In this document: in pieces, positions 1 through 7,988 of the stretch | Layout of the letters: each line of letters starts with the position of its first letter | Position numbering within the stretch: the stretch's first letter is position 1 | From: Minwuiaceae bacterium | Lineage (GTDB): Bacteria > Pseudomonadota > Alphaproteobacteria > Minwuiales > Minwuiaceae | Length of the DNA stretch: 53,287 nucleotides | Assembly: GCA_028278525.1 (NCBI GenBank) | Contig: JANQEE010000010.1 | Coordinates: forward strand, 1 to 53,287 | Reading direction: 5' to 3' | Program-made: the position numbers and the translations under genes | The notes under the pieces: generated by a model | What the model was told of the DNA's origin: nothing | What the model saw: only the letters and a program-made list of their open reading frames with translations | The model's database searches: none

Positions 1-46
1 CGAGGTTCAGGCCCGGTGCCGCGTCGCCGCGGGCGGCAAGGCTCAC
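1..46 (-). CDS. Possible start of an ABC permease (partial)
   Basis: A GTG codon at 44-46 opens a minus-strand reading frame that stays open to the window edge (15 codons, beginning VSLAARGDAAP). It lies just downstream of the ABC ATPase gene, where LolD/MacB-type ATPases usually have their FtsX-like permease. The identity is inferred from gene order only, because too little protein is present to show a domain. The ATG that overlaps the ATPase stop codon leads to a stop after five codons, so it is not the start. Confidence 0.3.
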   Translation of the reverse strand, partial: MSLAARGDAAPGLNL

Positions 47-59
47 GGGAAACGCCCCA

Positions 60-863
60 TCAAATGCCGAGCGCCAGCAGTTGATCGTATATCGGCGCCA
101 CCTCGTCGCGCCGGCCGGCCTGGTGACGCTCCGCCGCGATCTCCCCGTCTTTCAGAAAACAGATGCGGTCGCCCCAGGCGGCGTGCTCCGGGCTGTGCGT
201 CACCATCAGCACGCCGGTTCCGTGGCGTTTGGTCGATGCCCTGAGCGCCTCCATGATCGACCGGCCGATCGCCGGGTTGACGTTGCCGGTCGGCTCGTCG
301 GCCAGCAACATGTCCGGCCCGTGCACCAGGGCCCGGGCGATGGAGACCAGCTGCATCTCTCCGCCCGACAGTTGGAAAGGGTGATGCGCGGCCCGGTCTT
401 GAAGACCGACCTCCGCCAGCAGCGCCTCGACCCGGCCGTCCGCATCGCCGCCGCTGCTGCCCGCGATCATCAGCGGCAGGGCCACGTTCTCGCGCACGGT
501 CAGCGTCGGAATCAGGTTGAAGAACTGGAACACCATGCCGATCCGGTGCCGCCGCAGCAGGGTCAGCGCCGCCTCGTCCGCGTAGTCGACGGGCTCGCCC
601 GACAGTTCGACCGCGCCGCCGTCCGGCAGGTCGATGCCGGCGATGCAGTTCAGCAGCGTGGTCTTGCCCGACCCGCTCGGCCCCATGATCGCGACGATCT
701 CGCCGCGGCCGACATGCAGCGAGAGCCCGCGCAACACCGCCAATGTCGACTGGCCCAGTTTGTAGCCCTTGGTGAGGCCGGAAACCTGCAGCCGCGCCGT
801 GTCCAGGCCGGCCCGCTCGTCCCCCGCCACCGATAAGTTTTCGGCCACCACGCCCCACCTCAT
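60..863 (-). CDS. ABC transporter ATP-binding protein, LolD/MacB type
   Basis: This 267-residue protein is the ATPase subunit of an ABC transporter. Visible motifs are Walker [10 protein letters not shown] (61-69), the Q-loop in VFQFFN (about 111-116), signature LSGGEMQ (165-171), Walker [10 protein letters not shown] (about 186-194) and a switch histidine in VTHS (about 222). The signature to Walker B stretch and the TGN after DEP are typical of the LolD/MacB/FtsE group, which drives lipoprotein release, efflux or mechanotransmission with an FtsX-like permease. That permease probably begins at 46 on the same strand. The substrate cannot be told. The first 20 or so residues precede the nucleotide-binding fold, so a shorter start is possible. 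Confidence 0.9.
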   Translation of the reverse strand: MRWGVVAENLSVAGDERAGLDTARLQVSGLTKGYKLGQSTLAVLRGLSLHVGRGEIVAIMGPSGSGKTTLLNCIAGIDLPDGGAVELSGEPVDYADEAALTLLRRHRIGMVFQFFNLIPTLTVRENVALPLMIAGSSGGDADGRVEALLAEVGLQDRAAHHPFQLSGGEMQLVSIARALVHGPDMLLADEPTGNVNPAIGRSIMEALRASTKRHGTGVLMVTHSPEHAAWGDRICFLKDGEIAAERHQAGRRDEVAPIYDQLLALGI

Positions 864-1060
864 ACGCTTGATACGCTTGCGATCGTCAAACTGCCCGACC
901 GTATATCAGAATTCGGTGAGGTTTCGCACCCGCTCGCCGGCCGTTCGGTCGTCCCACGCATATTGGTGGCTGCCGGCCCGATTTCCACCGGGACATGGGC
1001 AATCCCGCCGGATTGGCGCACTATGCGCTCTCCAAAGAACGGCAATAGGATCGGACGGCC

Positions 1061-1465
1061 ATGGCACGCGAAGCGATAAACCCCGAAGACATGTACAATG
1101 CGGTCCAGTTCGGCTTTTCCCATGCGGTCGCCCATACCGGGTCCAGAACCATCGAATGCGCCGGTCAGGTCGCTTGGGACGAGGACTGCAACCTGGTCGG
1201 CGAAGGCGACCTCGCCGCCCAGGCGGCCCAGGCGTTCCGTAATCTCGGCAAGGTCCTGGCCCATGCCGGCGCCACGCCCGCGGACGTGGTGCGCATGCGC
1301 ACCTATGTCGTCGGCCACACGCCTGAGAAACTCGCGGTCATCGGCCCCGCCATCCAGGCCTTCTACGGCGACGTCACGCCGCCCGCCAACACCCTGATCG
1401 GCGTCGAAACCCTTGCGATACCGGGATTCCTGATCGAAATCGAGGTGACGGCGGTGGTGGACTAG
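1061..1465 (+). CDS. Rid-family (YjgF/YER057c/UK114) protein
   Basis: This 134-residue cytoplasmic protein has the Rid/YjgF fold: an N-terminal segment that starts NPEDMYNAVQFGFSHAV, the AGQVAWDEDCNLVGEGD strand region, an AAQAFRNLGKVLAHAGA helix and a closing IEIEVTAVVD strand. RidA proteins remove reactive enamine/imine intermediates, but the arginine that binds the substrate carboxylate in RidA (in PARS) is an asparagine here (PPANTL). It therefore probably belongs to a non-deaminase Rid subgroup of unknown role. It is transcribed away from the ABC ATPase gene and converges on the glycosyltransferase at 1480. A weak AGGA ribosome site lies about 12 bases before the ATG. Confidence 0.88.
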   Translation: MAREAINPEDMYNAVQFGFSHAVAHTGSRTIECAGQVAWDEDCNLVGEGDLAAQAAQAFRNLGKVLAHAGATPADVVRMRTYVVGHTPEKLAVIGPAIQAFYGDVTPPANTLIGVETLAIPGFLIEIEVTAVVD

Positions 1466-1479
1466 AACGCGTCCGGCAT

Positions 1480-2643
1480 TTAAAGCGATGGGCGCGGCCC
1501 GTCGGCCTGCGCCGATACCAGATCGTCCGTTTCGTCCGGTTGCTGCCGGGCGTCCGGCGTACATGCCAGCAGCTTGCGGTACGCCGCCTCGTGCAGATCC
1601 ATGGCGCGGCCGAGTTCGAAGGTCGCGGCCGTGTGGGCGCCGGCTGCCTCGCCGCGCTCCCGCCACCGGTCGTTCTCCAGCAGCCATCTGAGGCCTGCCT
1701 CGAAATCGTCTTTCGCGGCGTGATAGCCGAAATTCGACGCGAAGCCGTCGGGATCGACATAGCTGAGGATCGAACAGCTATGCGCGGTCGCTTCCAGTAT
1801 CGAATTGGGCATCGCTTCGCGCGTCGCCGTGTTCACGAACACCCAGCTCTTGCTCAAGATCTCCGAATGCTGATCGGAAGCGAACTGATCCACGAAACCG
1901 AGCAATTTGAGGTTCTCGAGATGGCCGTAGCGCCGGTGCAAAGACTCTTCCCAGGCCTTGTTCCGGGATTTGCCGGCGACCAGGAAATCGACTTCGGGAA
2001 ACTTCTCGGCCAGGTCCAGGAACAATTGCGGCCGCTTGCGCCGGTCCAGGCGGGCGATGTAGCAGACCGTCGGGCGCGACGCCTTCTCCACGCGCGCCGG
2101 TATCGGCATCGGGGTCGGCAGGAATATGGCGGGCTCGGCCAGACCGTAGATCGCCTGCACCTTTGGGCCCAGATAGTTGGCGATCGTGTAGACGGCATTC
2201 ATCCGCTTGATGCAGCGTCGCACCAGAAGATTGTTTTCGAACAGACAATTGTGCAGCACCTGCAGATAGTTCAGCGAGGGGCGCGCCAGTTCCATCAGCC
2301 AGTCCACGGCGTTGCGCGGATCTCGAAACGTCACCATGTGCCGCCTTTCCGGCATGGCCCGCATGGCGATGTAGGTCGTAAAAGACGGCTCGCAGGAATG
2401 GTAGATATCCGCATTCGCCTGGCGCGCCAGTCGGGCCGCCGCCCATGGATTGTTGGGCGGAAAGCCGAGCACCGTCATACCGTCCAGCTGCTCGACCTCG
2501 CCCTGCTCGGCACGCCGCGGCACGATCGCGAACACCTCGTGCCCGCGCGCCGCCAGTTCGCGGCCGATCAGGCGGGTCGCGCGGCCGAAGCCGCCGTGCT
2601 TTCCCCAGGCGAAGATTTCAACGCTGATAAGACAAATACGCAT
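1480..2643 (-). CDS. Family 4 (GT-B) glycosyltransferase
   Basis: This 387-residue protein looks like a retaining GT-B glycosyltransferase. The N-terminal domain starts MRICLISVEIFAWGKHGGFG, the usual glycine-rich acceptor loop. The C-terminal donor domain starts near VCYIARLDRRKRPQLFLDLA and carries the paired glutamates in REAMPNSILEAT. It probably adds a sugar to a lipid-linked glycan at the inner face of the membrane. It is the last gene of a minus-strand cluster with a flippase-like protein (6 bases between the genes) and two family 2 glycosyltransferases, which points to lipopolysaccharide or exopolysaccharide synthesis. The sugar and acceptor are not predictable from the sequence. Confidence 0.88.
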   Translation of the reverse strand: MRICLISVEIFAWGKHGGFGRATRLIGRELAARGHEVFAIVPRRAEQGEVEQLDGMTVLGFPPNNPWAAARLARQANADIYHSCEPSFTTYIAMRAMPERRHMVTFRDPRNAVDWLMELARPSLNYLQVLHNCLFENNLLVRRCIKRMNAVYTIANYLGPKVQAIYGLAEPAIFLPTPMPIPARVEKASRPTVCYIARLDRRKRPQLFLDLAEKFPEVDFLVAGKSRNKAWEESLHRRYGHLENLKLLGFVDQFASDQHSEILSKSWVFVNTATREAMPNSILEATAHSCSILSYVDPDGFASNFGYHAAKDDFEAGLRWLLENDRWRERGEAAGAHTAATFELGRAMDLHEAAYRKLLACTPDARQQPDETDDLVSAQADGPRPSL

Positions 2644-2649
2644 TCTTGA

Positions 2650-3639
2650 TCAGGACCGCCCTTCCGCGCCCCGTACCGCATGCGGCTGGAGAAATGCATG
2701 ATGAAACTCGACGCAACCGCCAAGCAAGGCGAACAACAGACCCTTCGCATACATCGCCAGCCCCAGCGCCACCGCCGCTTCCGCCGGCACCGCGACCAGG
2801 CCGAGAAGGAACACGTACGACACTTCGCGAACCCCCAATCCGGACAGCGACACCGGCAGCATCAGCAGGACGTCGAGGCAAAGGCGCACAATGGCGAGCA
2901 TCAGGATGGAAACCTCGATGTCGAGCGCCAGGACGAGCGAATACAGCGACAACAGCACCAGACCGTGCCGCGCCAGGCAGACCAGCGCGATCAAGCCGAG
3001 CCTGCCGAAATTCGCATGCGGATAGGCCTGCATCGATGCGATCACCTTCCTGATCCGGCTGGCCGCCCAGGACGGCCAAAAGCGGATCTCGAGCAGGCGG
3101 CCGACCATGCCGAGCAGCGCCGTATTCCAAAGCGCCGCGAAAAGGAACACCGGTATGACGGCGGCAATGGCGACCAGCGGCGCGAAAGGCGCCAGCCGGC
3201 TGTCGCCGTAAAGCGCCCAGCAGACCGCGCCGACCGCACAGAGAACCGAGAACTCCATCATGCGGTTGAAGCCGAGCGCCGCGGCGACCTGCGCCCGCAA
3301 TTTGTTGTCTTTCGAAAGGTAGTACCAGCGCAGCAGACCGCCGCCGAGATAGCCCGGCAGGAACAGGCTGTAGAACTTGACCCGCATGTTGGTAACGAAG
3401 ATCCGCCCGAACGGCAGGTGAACGTCGGGCACCGCCAGGACAAGCCGCACCTGATGGGCGGCAACCACCTGGGTCAGCAATGTGACGGCGATCGACAGCG
3501 CGCATAGCGCCGGGTCGATCCGGACCAGTGCGCCCCACACATTCTCAATCGGTATCTGCCGGAACAACAGCGCCAGCAGCGTAACCGACACCGCTGCTTT
3601 CAGCAGGAATTTGGCGCTTTTGGAAAGCGGGATCCGCAT
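2650..3639 (-). CDS. Flippase-like membrane protein (UPF0104/AglD2, LPG synthase TM family)
   Basis: This is a polytopic membrane protein of 329 residues. It starts MRIPLSKSAKFLLKAAVSV, has a run of about eight hydrophobic segments, and shows the family pattern FxxxxPGxxGGxxxR (here LPGYLGGGLLRWYYLS) and LPVSLSGLGVRE near the end. Members of this family are lysylphosphatidylglycerol-synthase-like or flippase-like proteins that often sit with glycosyltransferases. The ATG at 3637-3639 was chosen because the longer frame upstream is arginine/proline-rich and overlaps the glycosyltransferase gene. It lies 8 bases after that gene's stop, so the two are probably co-transcribed. Its job here is likely to be glycolipid transport or modification. 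Confidence 0.85.
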   Translation of the reverse strand: MRIPLSKSAKFLLKAAVSVTLLALLFRQIPIENVWGALVRIDPALCALSIAVTLLTQVVAAHQVRLVLAVPDVHLPFGRIFVTNMRVKFYSLFLPGYLGGGLLRWYYLSKDNKLRAQVAAALGFNRMMEFSVLCAVGAVCWALYGDSRLAPFAPLVAIAAVIPVFLFAALWNTALLGMVGRLLEIRFWPSWAASRIRKVIASMQAYPHANFGRLGLIALVCLARHGLVLLSLYSLVLALDIEVSILMLAIVRLCLDVLLMLPVSLSGLGVREVSYVFLLGLVAVPAEAAVALGLAMYAKGLLFALLGGCVEFHHAFLQPHAVRGAEGRS

Positions 3640-3647
3640 CGCCGCCG

Positions 3648-4667
3648 CTACCGCGCGACCTTTTCCATGCTGTAGGCCCAGCCGGAGAAATCCAGCGACG
3701 GCCGCACGATGGTGACGGCAAGACCGGCTATGTAAGCGACGGTCACCGCCAAGACGATCGGCAGGGCAAGCGGCAGCATGACCAGACGGCCGGGATGGCC
3801 GCGAAGCGCTGCCGGAAGACGGTAAATCGGAAGGATCGCCGCCCGGCCGGAAAGCCGGATCGCTTTCCAGACATGCTTCCACAGCCGCGTGCCGGCGCCG
3901 CCCGCCTGCGCCAGATCCTCGCCATACAGATGCGCCATCCAGGCATGATGGCCCGCAAGGAAGAACCGCTGCAGGAAGCGGGATGGAAGCAACAACGGAT
4001 GAAACGCCCGTCCTTTCGGCTGGCCCCAATTCGGAATGCCGGCCAGCCGCAGTTCCTCCGCGTGCATCTGGCAGTTGCCCCGGTAAAGTCCCAGCCCGGT
4101 CGGTATCGGATGCCTCTCGAGCAGATCCCTGCGCATCGCGAAATTGTTGGCGGCGTATCCGCGTCGCTGGCTAAGCTCGGCCCCGCCACTGAACGGCGGA
4201 AAGAAAAAGGTGAGCAACAGCGCCAAACCGTAGGGTCCCTTGACGTCGTAAGAGGTTTCGCCGCTCACGAACTGGATATCGCGGTTACGGGTGAACGGTT
4301 CGAGCATCGCCTCCAGCCATCCGGGATTGTATTCCAGGTCGGAGTCGCAGAACATCACGATATCGCCGGTGGCCAGCGCCGCGCCGAGCATCTTGGCCTC
4401 GTAGTAGCCCGTGTCTTCCGGCACATCCTTGAACAACAGGTTGGGAAAGTCGGCTTTCAGCGACGCCATGATGTCCGGCGGCACCTCGCCGCTGTTGGTG
4501 ATGACGACCTCCGACGCGCTCCATATATCGAGACTCTGCCGGCGCAAGCTGCCCAGACAGCGGATCAACGCCTCCGGGCCCTCGAGCGCCAGGTTCTCGG
4601 TTTCTATCACGATGGAAAAACTCACCGCCGGCACGGCGGTGGAGTCCTGAGATACCCCAGTCTCCAC
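3648..4667 (-). CDS. Family 2 (GT-A) glycosyltransferase with C-terminal membrane anchor
   Basis: This 339-residue protein has the GT-A fold: SFSIVIETEN (16-25), a GYYEAKMLGAALATGDIVMFCDSDLE stretch read in parts (88-112) whose DSD (108-110) is the metal/nucleotide-sugar site, and an acceptor-side region with an AANNFAMRRDLLERHP segment. A hydrophobic stretch near 295-320 should anchor it in the inner membrane. The start is GTG at 4665-4667 with GGGAG about 7 bases upstream. It sits first of three closely spaced genes (this one, the flippase-like protein, then GT4) and after a second GT2 gene, so it likely builds the same surface glycan. Confidence 0.87.
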   Translation of the reverse strand: METGVSQDSTAVPAVSFSIVIETENLALEGPEALIRCLGSLRRQSLDIWSASEVVITNSGEVPPDIMASLKADFPNLLFKDVPEDTGYYEAKMLGAALATGDIVMFCDSDLEYNPGWLEAMLEPFTRNRDIQFVSGETSYDVKGPYGLALLLTFFFPPFSGGAELSQRRGYAANNFAMRRDLLERHPIPTGLGLYRGNCQMHAEELRLAGIPNWGQPKGRAFHPLLLPSRFLQRFFLAGHHAWMAHLYGEDLAQAGGAGTRLWKHVWKAIRLSGRAAILPIYRLPAALRGHPGRLVMLPLALPIVLAVTVAYIAGLAVTIVRPSLDFSGWAYSMEKVAR

Positions 4668-4717
4668 TCTTAACTCCCACCCCTATGACACGGCCGTTCC
4701 GAAGATCCGGCCGTAAT

Positions 4718-5611
4718 TCAGTGCGATATCAGGGATCCCCAGAGGAATCCCAGCCCCTGTACCTTTTCTCCCACCCAGAACGTTAAAAAATCCCTTTTGC
4801 GCCGAAAACTGGCCACATCGAACGGGCCGCAGATCTTCCGCCAGAAAATAATGAGCCATCGAAACCGGGCTAGCCGGCCGGACGCGCCATCGGACCATAA
4901 CAGGCTTCGATGCGGTACGCTAAGCGACGGATCCTCTTCAATCCGTTTGTTCAGCGCCGCGATCCCTTGACCGCGCCCGAACTGCAGCTTCAGGTAATGG
5001 ATCCAGTTCGTCCGCTTCAGGTGTTTCACGCGGGCGGCGCTGAACGCGAAGACGGCGTCGAGCCGCCGGCACCGGATTACCAGCTCCCAGTCCTGGGAAA
5101 TACGAAACGTCTCGTTGAAAACGAACCCGTCCGTCCGCAGACAGGCGTCGAGCACGGGCCTCTCGAACATGATATTGCCGCCGGCGCCGACAAAGCCCTG
5201 ATCGTCCAGCATATCGGTCCGGGGAAAGTTGCGCCGTTCACGGCAGTCCGCCAGCAGCCCGTCGGTTTCTTCGTATGTGCCGCCGACAACGTTTGCGCCG
5301 AACCGGCGCGCGGTATCCAGCAGTCGTTCCAGCCAGTCGCTGGGCGGAATGCAATCGTCGTCGAGGAACGCGATGTAGTCGCCGCTCGCATGTTCGATAC
5401 CGCGATTCCGCGCCCATGCCGACCCTCTCCGGTCGGCGTCCCACACCCATAAGGCCTCGGCCGGCAGGCATGTCTGCGCTTCGACGGCGCTCCGCTGTAC
5501 GTCGCTCATCCGGGCACGGGTACTCGGCACGACAAGCGAAATGCTCGGCGTTTGTGTCTCCGGCGACAGCGGTATGCGGGAAATAAAACTTGGCAGAGGG
5601 TCGTTCGCCAC
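4718..5611 (-). CDS. Family 2 (GT-A) glycosyltransferase
   Basis: A GT-A glycosyltransferase: SISLVVPSTRARMSD begins the Rossmann half, RGSAWARNRGIEHASGDY contacts the nucleotide, and the acidic DDD motif (AFLDDDCIPP) lies near residues 84-86. A GGNIMFERPVL segment and ISQDWELVIR follow, the latter likely holding the catalytic acidic residue. The start is uncertain. GTG at 5609-5611 leaves 23 residues before the domain, which is normal. An in-frame ATG at 5705-5707 would add 32 residues but has no ribosome site and lies in a small hairpin. The codons at the 5' end are less GC-rich than in the neighbours. It belongs to the surface-glycan cluster. Confidence 0.83.
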   Translation of the reverse strand: MANDPLPSFISRIPLSPETQTPSISLVVPSTRARMSDVQRSAVEAQTCLPAEALWVWDADRRGSAWARNRGIEHASGDYIAFLDDDCIPPSDWLERLLDTARRFGANVVGGTYEETDGLLADCRERRNFPRTDMLDDQGFVGAGGNIMFERPVLDACLRTDGFVFNETFRISQDWELVIRCRRLDAVFAFSAARVKHLKRTNWIHYLKLQFGRGQGIAALNKRIEEDPSLSVPHRSLLWSDGASGRLARFRWLIIFWRKICGPFDVASFRRKRDFLTFWVGEKVQGLGFLWGSLISH

Positions 5612-5686
5612 CTTGGTCCACCGCTGGTGATTACGATTGGCCGGCGTCTGTTTGAGAAAGCTACGGAAGGTTCTAGTGCCTAACCG

Positions 5687-5710
5687 AAAATGCGTCGAGA
5701 GACGCATTTT
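5687..5710. repeat. Short perfect hairpin (10-bp arms, GAGA loop)
   Basis: AAAATGCGTC (5687-5696) and GACGCATTTT (5701-5710) are perfect inverted arms around a 4-base loop. A T run follows on the plus strand, which gives the look of an intrinsic terminator. It sits between the glycosyltransferase start and the large inverted repeat at 5714-5801. Confidence 0.7.
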
Positions 5711-5713
5711 TGG

Positions 5714-5801
5714 ATGCCATGCCGGCCCGCTCCCCTGCCCCAACCACCCCGAGGGTACCCTGTATGGGTGGTTGGGGCAGGGGAGCGGGCCGGCATGGCA
5801 T
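5714..5801. repeat. Perfect 36-bp inverted repeat with G-quadruplex-type arms
   Basis: Arms 5714-5749 and 5766-5801 are exact reverse complements over 36 bases. The 16-base spacer itself contains the palindrome AGGGTACCCT. The right arm holds four G runs (GGG, GGGG, GGGG, GGG) separated by 5, 2 and 3 bases, which is a canonical G-quadruplex pattern, and the left arm gives the same on the other strand. It lies between an AT-rich orphan gene and the glycan cluster. It could act as a strong terminator or cruciform, or it could be the remains of a mobile element. Confidence 0.9.
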
Positions 5802-5815
5802 TCTTGAACGGACTC

Positions 5816-6298
5816 TTAATTATCGACCGTTTCAATGAACTCGTACATTTTTGACTTCGCTTTCTCGCACACGGCGCTTAATTTTTTTGCGTCGATAACG
5901 CACTTTCGAATGCGCCGCTTCGAATTTCTTTGCAGATAGTAATTAATATTTTTCCTAATTTCGAAAACCGCCCGTTCGATTTGGTCTTCGATGGTCGGTT
6001 CCGGCATATACATGCGGCTGACATTGCTGGCGCCGGGCGTGAAAAACGCGATGTGAAAATGCCCTCTGTCCTTGCCGAAACAATCGAATTTCATCATTTC
6101 CTCGCCGAGGACGAAAACCGAGATACTCGGCCCTTTTCCCAGCTCGACGTCCTTCCAATAAACGTCGACAAAAACATCGTCCTGCACATGCAGTCGGACG
6201 CGGTCCCGGCGATGAGGAAATTCACCGTCCAGACGGCCAAGTTTGCCGACATAAGCGGACAGAAAGGTGTATTCCAGAACAATCTCTTTTAGGCGCAT
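5816..6298 (-). CDS. Hypothetical AT-rich orphan protein
   Basis: This 160-residue protein starts MRLKEIVLEYTFLSAYVGKL. I do not recognise its family. It shows an N-terminal half with alternating short strands (VRLHVQDDVFVDVYW, SISVFVLGEEMMKFDCFG) and a basic, helical C-terminal half (QRNSKRRIRKCVIDAKKL). No signal peptide or membrane segment is seen. Codon use is clearly poorer in G and C than in neighbouring genes, with runs such as AATTTTTTTGCG near its end, so it was probably acquired by transfer. It stands alone between the big inverted repeat and a region with no other gene of similar composition. Confidence 0.65.
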   Translation of the reverse strand: MRLKEIVLEYTFLSAYVGKLGRLDGEFPHRRDRVRLHVQDDVFVDVYWKDVELGKGPSISVFVLGEEMMKFDCFGKDRGHFHIAFFTPGASNVSRMYMPEPTIEDQIERAVFEIRKNINYYLQRNSKRRIRKCVIDAKKLSAVCEKAKSKMYEFIETVDN

Positions 6299-6407
6299 GT
6301 TTCAGCTATACGTGCCTTATTTCAGATTTTTGCTCGCGAGCGTCGCCAATCTAGGCATGCTCGGCTGAGATCGCAACGCTTTCTCGAAAGCGGCCGGCCA
6401 CGCCCGG

Positions 6408-6491
6408 TCACCGCAGGCCGAAAGCAGTCGCGGCCAAGACGACGGCCAGTGTCGTTACCCAGAACGCGATCATGATCAGTCGGTGTCGCAT
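6408..6491 (-). CDS. Candidate 27-residue single-pass membrane protein
   Basis: An ATG at 6489-6491 opens a 27-codon frame. The peptide starts MRHRLIMIAFWVTTLAVVL and ends AATAFGLR: a basic N terminus, one hydrophobic helix of about 20 residues and a short tail. A strong GAGGGGCGGGGA purine tract precedes the start, which lies 12 bases after the stop of the ferric-reductase-like gene. The arrangement resembles small accessory subunits of membrane oxidoreductases such as CydX. No family is recognised, so the role is inference. Confidence 0.5.
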   Translation of the reverse strand: MRHRLIMIAFWVTTLAVVLAATAFGLR

Positions 6492-6503
6492 CGTCCCCGC
6501 CCC

Positions 6504-7865
6504 TCACCCGTAGCTGAACTTTTCGGAGAGGATTTGCCTAAGCGGCACGCCCAGTTTGCGCAGCGCTTCCTCGACGGCGTCGATCATCGGCGCCGGCCCG
6601 CAGACCACATAGAGCCATCGCTCGTAGCCGTCGAACCGCAGCAAACGTCGCAGCAGCGCCTCGTCGAATTGACCGGTGGCGCCGGCCCAGTCGGCCGACG
6701 GCTCGCGTAGGACGTGATGGATTTCGAGGGCTAGGTCTTCCTGCATCCGGTCCAGTTCGTCCCCGTATAGGATCTGCTCGGCGACGCGGTTGCCGTACAG
6801 CAGTTTCAACGGCCGCCCGTCCGGCGCGGCCCGCAATTGGCGCAGCATGCTGATGATCGGCGCCAGGCCGACGCCGCCGGCAATGAAGACGATGCCGTCG
6901 CCGGTCCGGCCGGCGAGCGTCATATTGCCGTGCGGTCCGTCCAGATAGGCCCGCGCCCCGGCCGGAATCGTGCCGATCCGCCTGGTGAAGTCGCCCGATT
7001 CCTTGATCGTGAAGGCGATACGCGGCCGGTCGTCCGGGCAGGAGCTGGCGGAGAACGGATGCTCGGTGATGGCGAACGCCGACCGGTCCAGAGTCAGCCA
7101 GAAGAACTGGCCCGCTTCGAACGGGACCGCTGCGTGGCCGACCGGCTCGATGGCCAGGTCCCATGTCTTCAACGCCACGCGCTCGACCGAGACGACCCGG
7201 TACGGACGCCGGCTTTGGCGGAGCGGGCCGATCACGTATACATACAACAGCGTCAGCAGCGCCACGCCCAGCATAGCGAGCCACAGTCCCGCCAGATAGG
7301 GGTGGCCGCTATAGCGCCCCGCCTCGATCGCGTGGTGCGCGCCGAGCGCGGCGATGACCGCGGCGCCGATCCCGTGCGTGATCCGCCAGGTCTCGTAGCT
7401 GTAGGGAAGCTTGTCGCGAAAGATCGCCGCCATCACGAAACTCGCCAGCAGCACCCAGGCCAGAATGCCGGTGACCAGCGACCAGGTATCGAGGCCGAGC
7501 GTCAATTGTCCGGTAACGTCCCACGGCAGCGGCGTGCGGAGCGGCGTCGTGTACAGGAACGGGTGGACCAGAATGAACACCGTGAGCGACCGCGCGATCA
7601 CCTGATGGAAGCGCATCGTGACGTCCATGCCGATGCGCCCGGAGATCGCGTTGAACCGGCCGGAGAGCACGAACTCCATCAGCAGCATCGAGAAAGCGGC
7701 AAGCGCCAGCGCCGACGACAGCTCGTCGGTGAAGCTGCGCGGCGGCAGGCCCTCCAGATAGGCCAGCAACAACGGCAGCAACGCCATGAAGAGATAAAGC
7801 GCCGCCAGCAGCACCGGGTGACCGCCGCGGCGCCGCGGCGCCAGGGCCTTTATCCCTTCCTGCAT
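6504..7865 (-). CDS. Ferric reductase-like flavocytochrome (FRD transmembrane + FAD/NAD domains)
   Basis: This 453-residue protein has an N-terminal membrane half with about six helices (beginning VLLAALYLFMALLPLLLAYL) that carry histidines suited to haem binding (IARSLTVFILVHPFLY, ITHGIGAAV). A soluble ferredoxin-reductase half follows: FAD site ITEHPFSASS, phosphate loop FIAGGVGLAPIISML and terminal VVCGPAPMIDAVEEAL. Such proteins pass electrons from NAD(P)H through FAD and haem across the membrane to ferric iron or oxygen. The ATG at 7863-7865 is preceded by GGGGGAG; the longer frame upstream has no such site. It is divergent from the ATP-grasp gene, and a tiny membrane ORF follows it. Confidence 0.87.
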   Translation of the reverse strand: MQEGIKALAPRRRGGHPVLLAALYLFMALLPLLLAYLEGLPPRSFTDELSSALALAAFSMLLMEFVLSGRFNAISGRIGMDVTMRFHQVIARSLTVFILVHPFLYTTPLRTPLPWDVTGQLTLGLDTWSLVTGILAWVLLASFVMAAIFRDKLPYSYETWRITHGIGAAVIAALGAHHAIEAGRYSGHPYLAGLWLAMLGVALLTLLYVYVIGPLRQSRRPYRVVSVERVALKTWDLAIEPVGHAAVPFEAGQFFWLTLDRSAFAITEHPFSASSCPDDRPRIAFTIKESGDFTRRIGTIPAGARAYLDGPHGNMTLAGRTGDGIVFIAGGVGLAPIISMLRQLRAAPDGRPLKLLYGNRVAEQILYGDELDRMQEDLALEIHHVLREPSADWAGATGQFDEALLRRLLRFDGYERWLYVVCGPAPMIDAVEEALRKLGVPLRQILSEKFSYG

Positions 7866-7988
7866 GGCCACTCCCCCGCAACGCAGTGCCGACGCCTCGT
7901 CCCGCCCCCTATTTTGCATTGTGGAGCATTGCCGGAGAATTGACCTATCGCAAAGCCTCCTATCGGCAGAAAGCGACATGCTGGCCTG

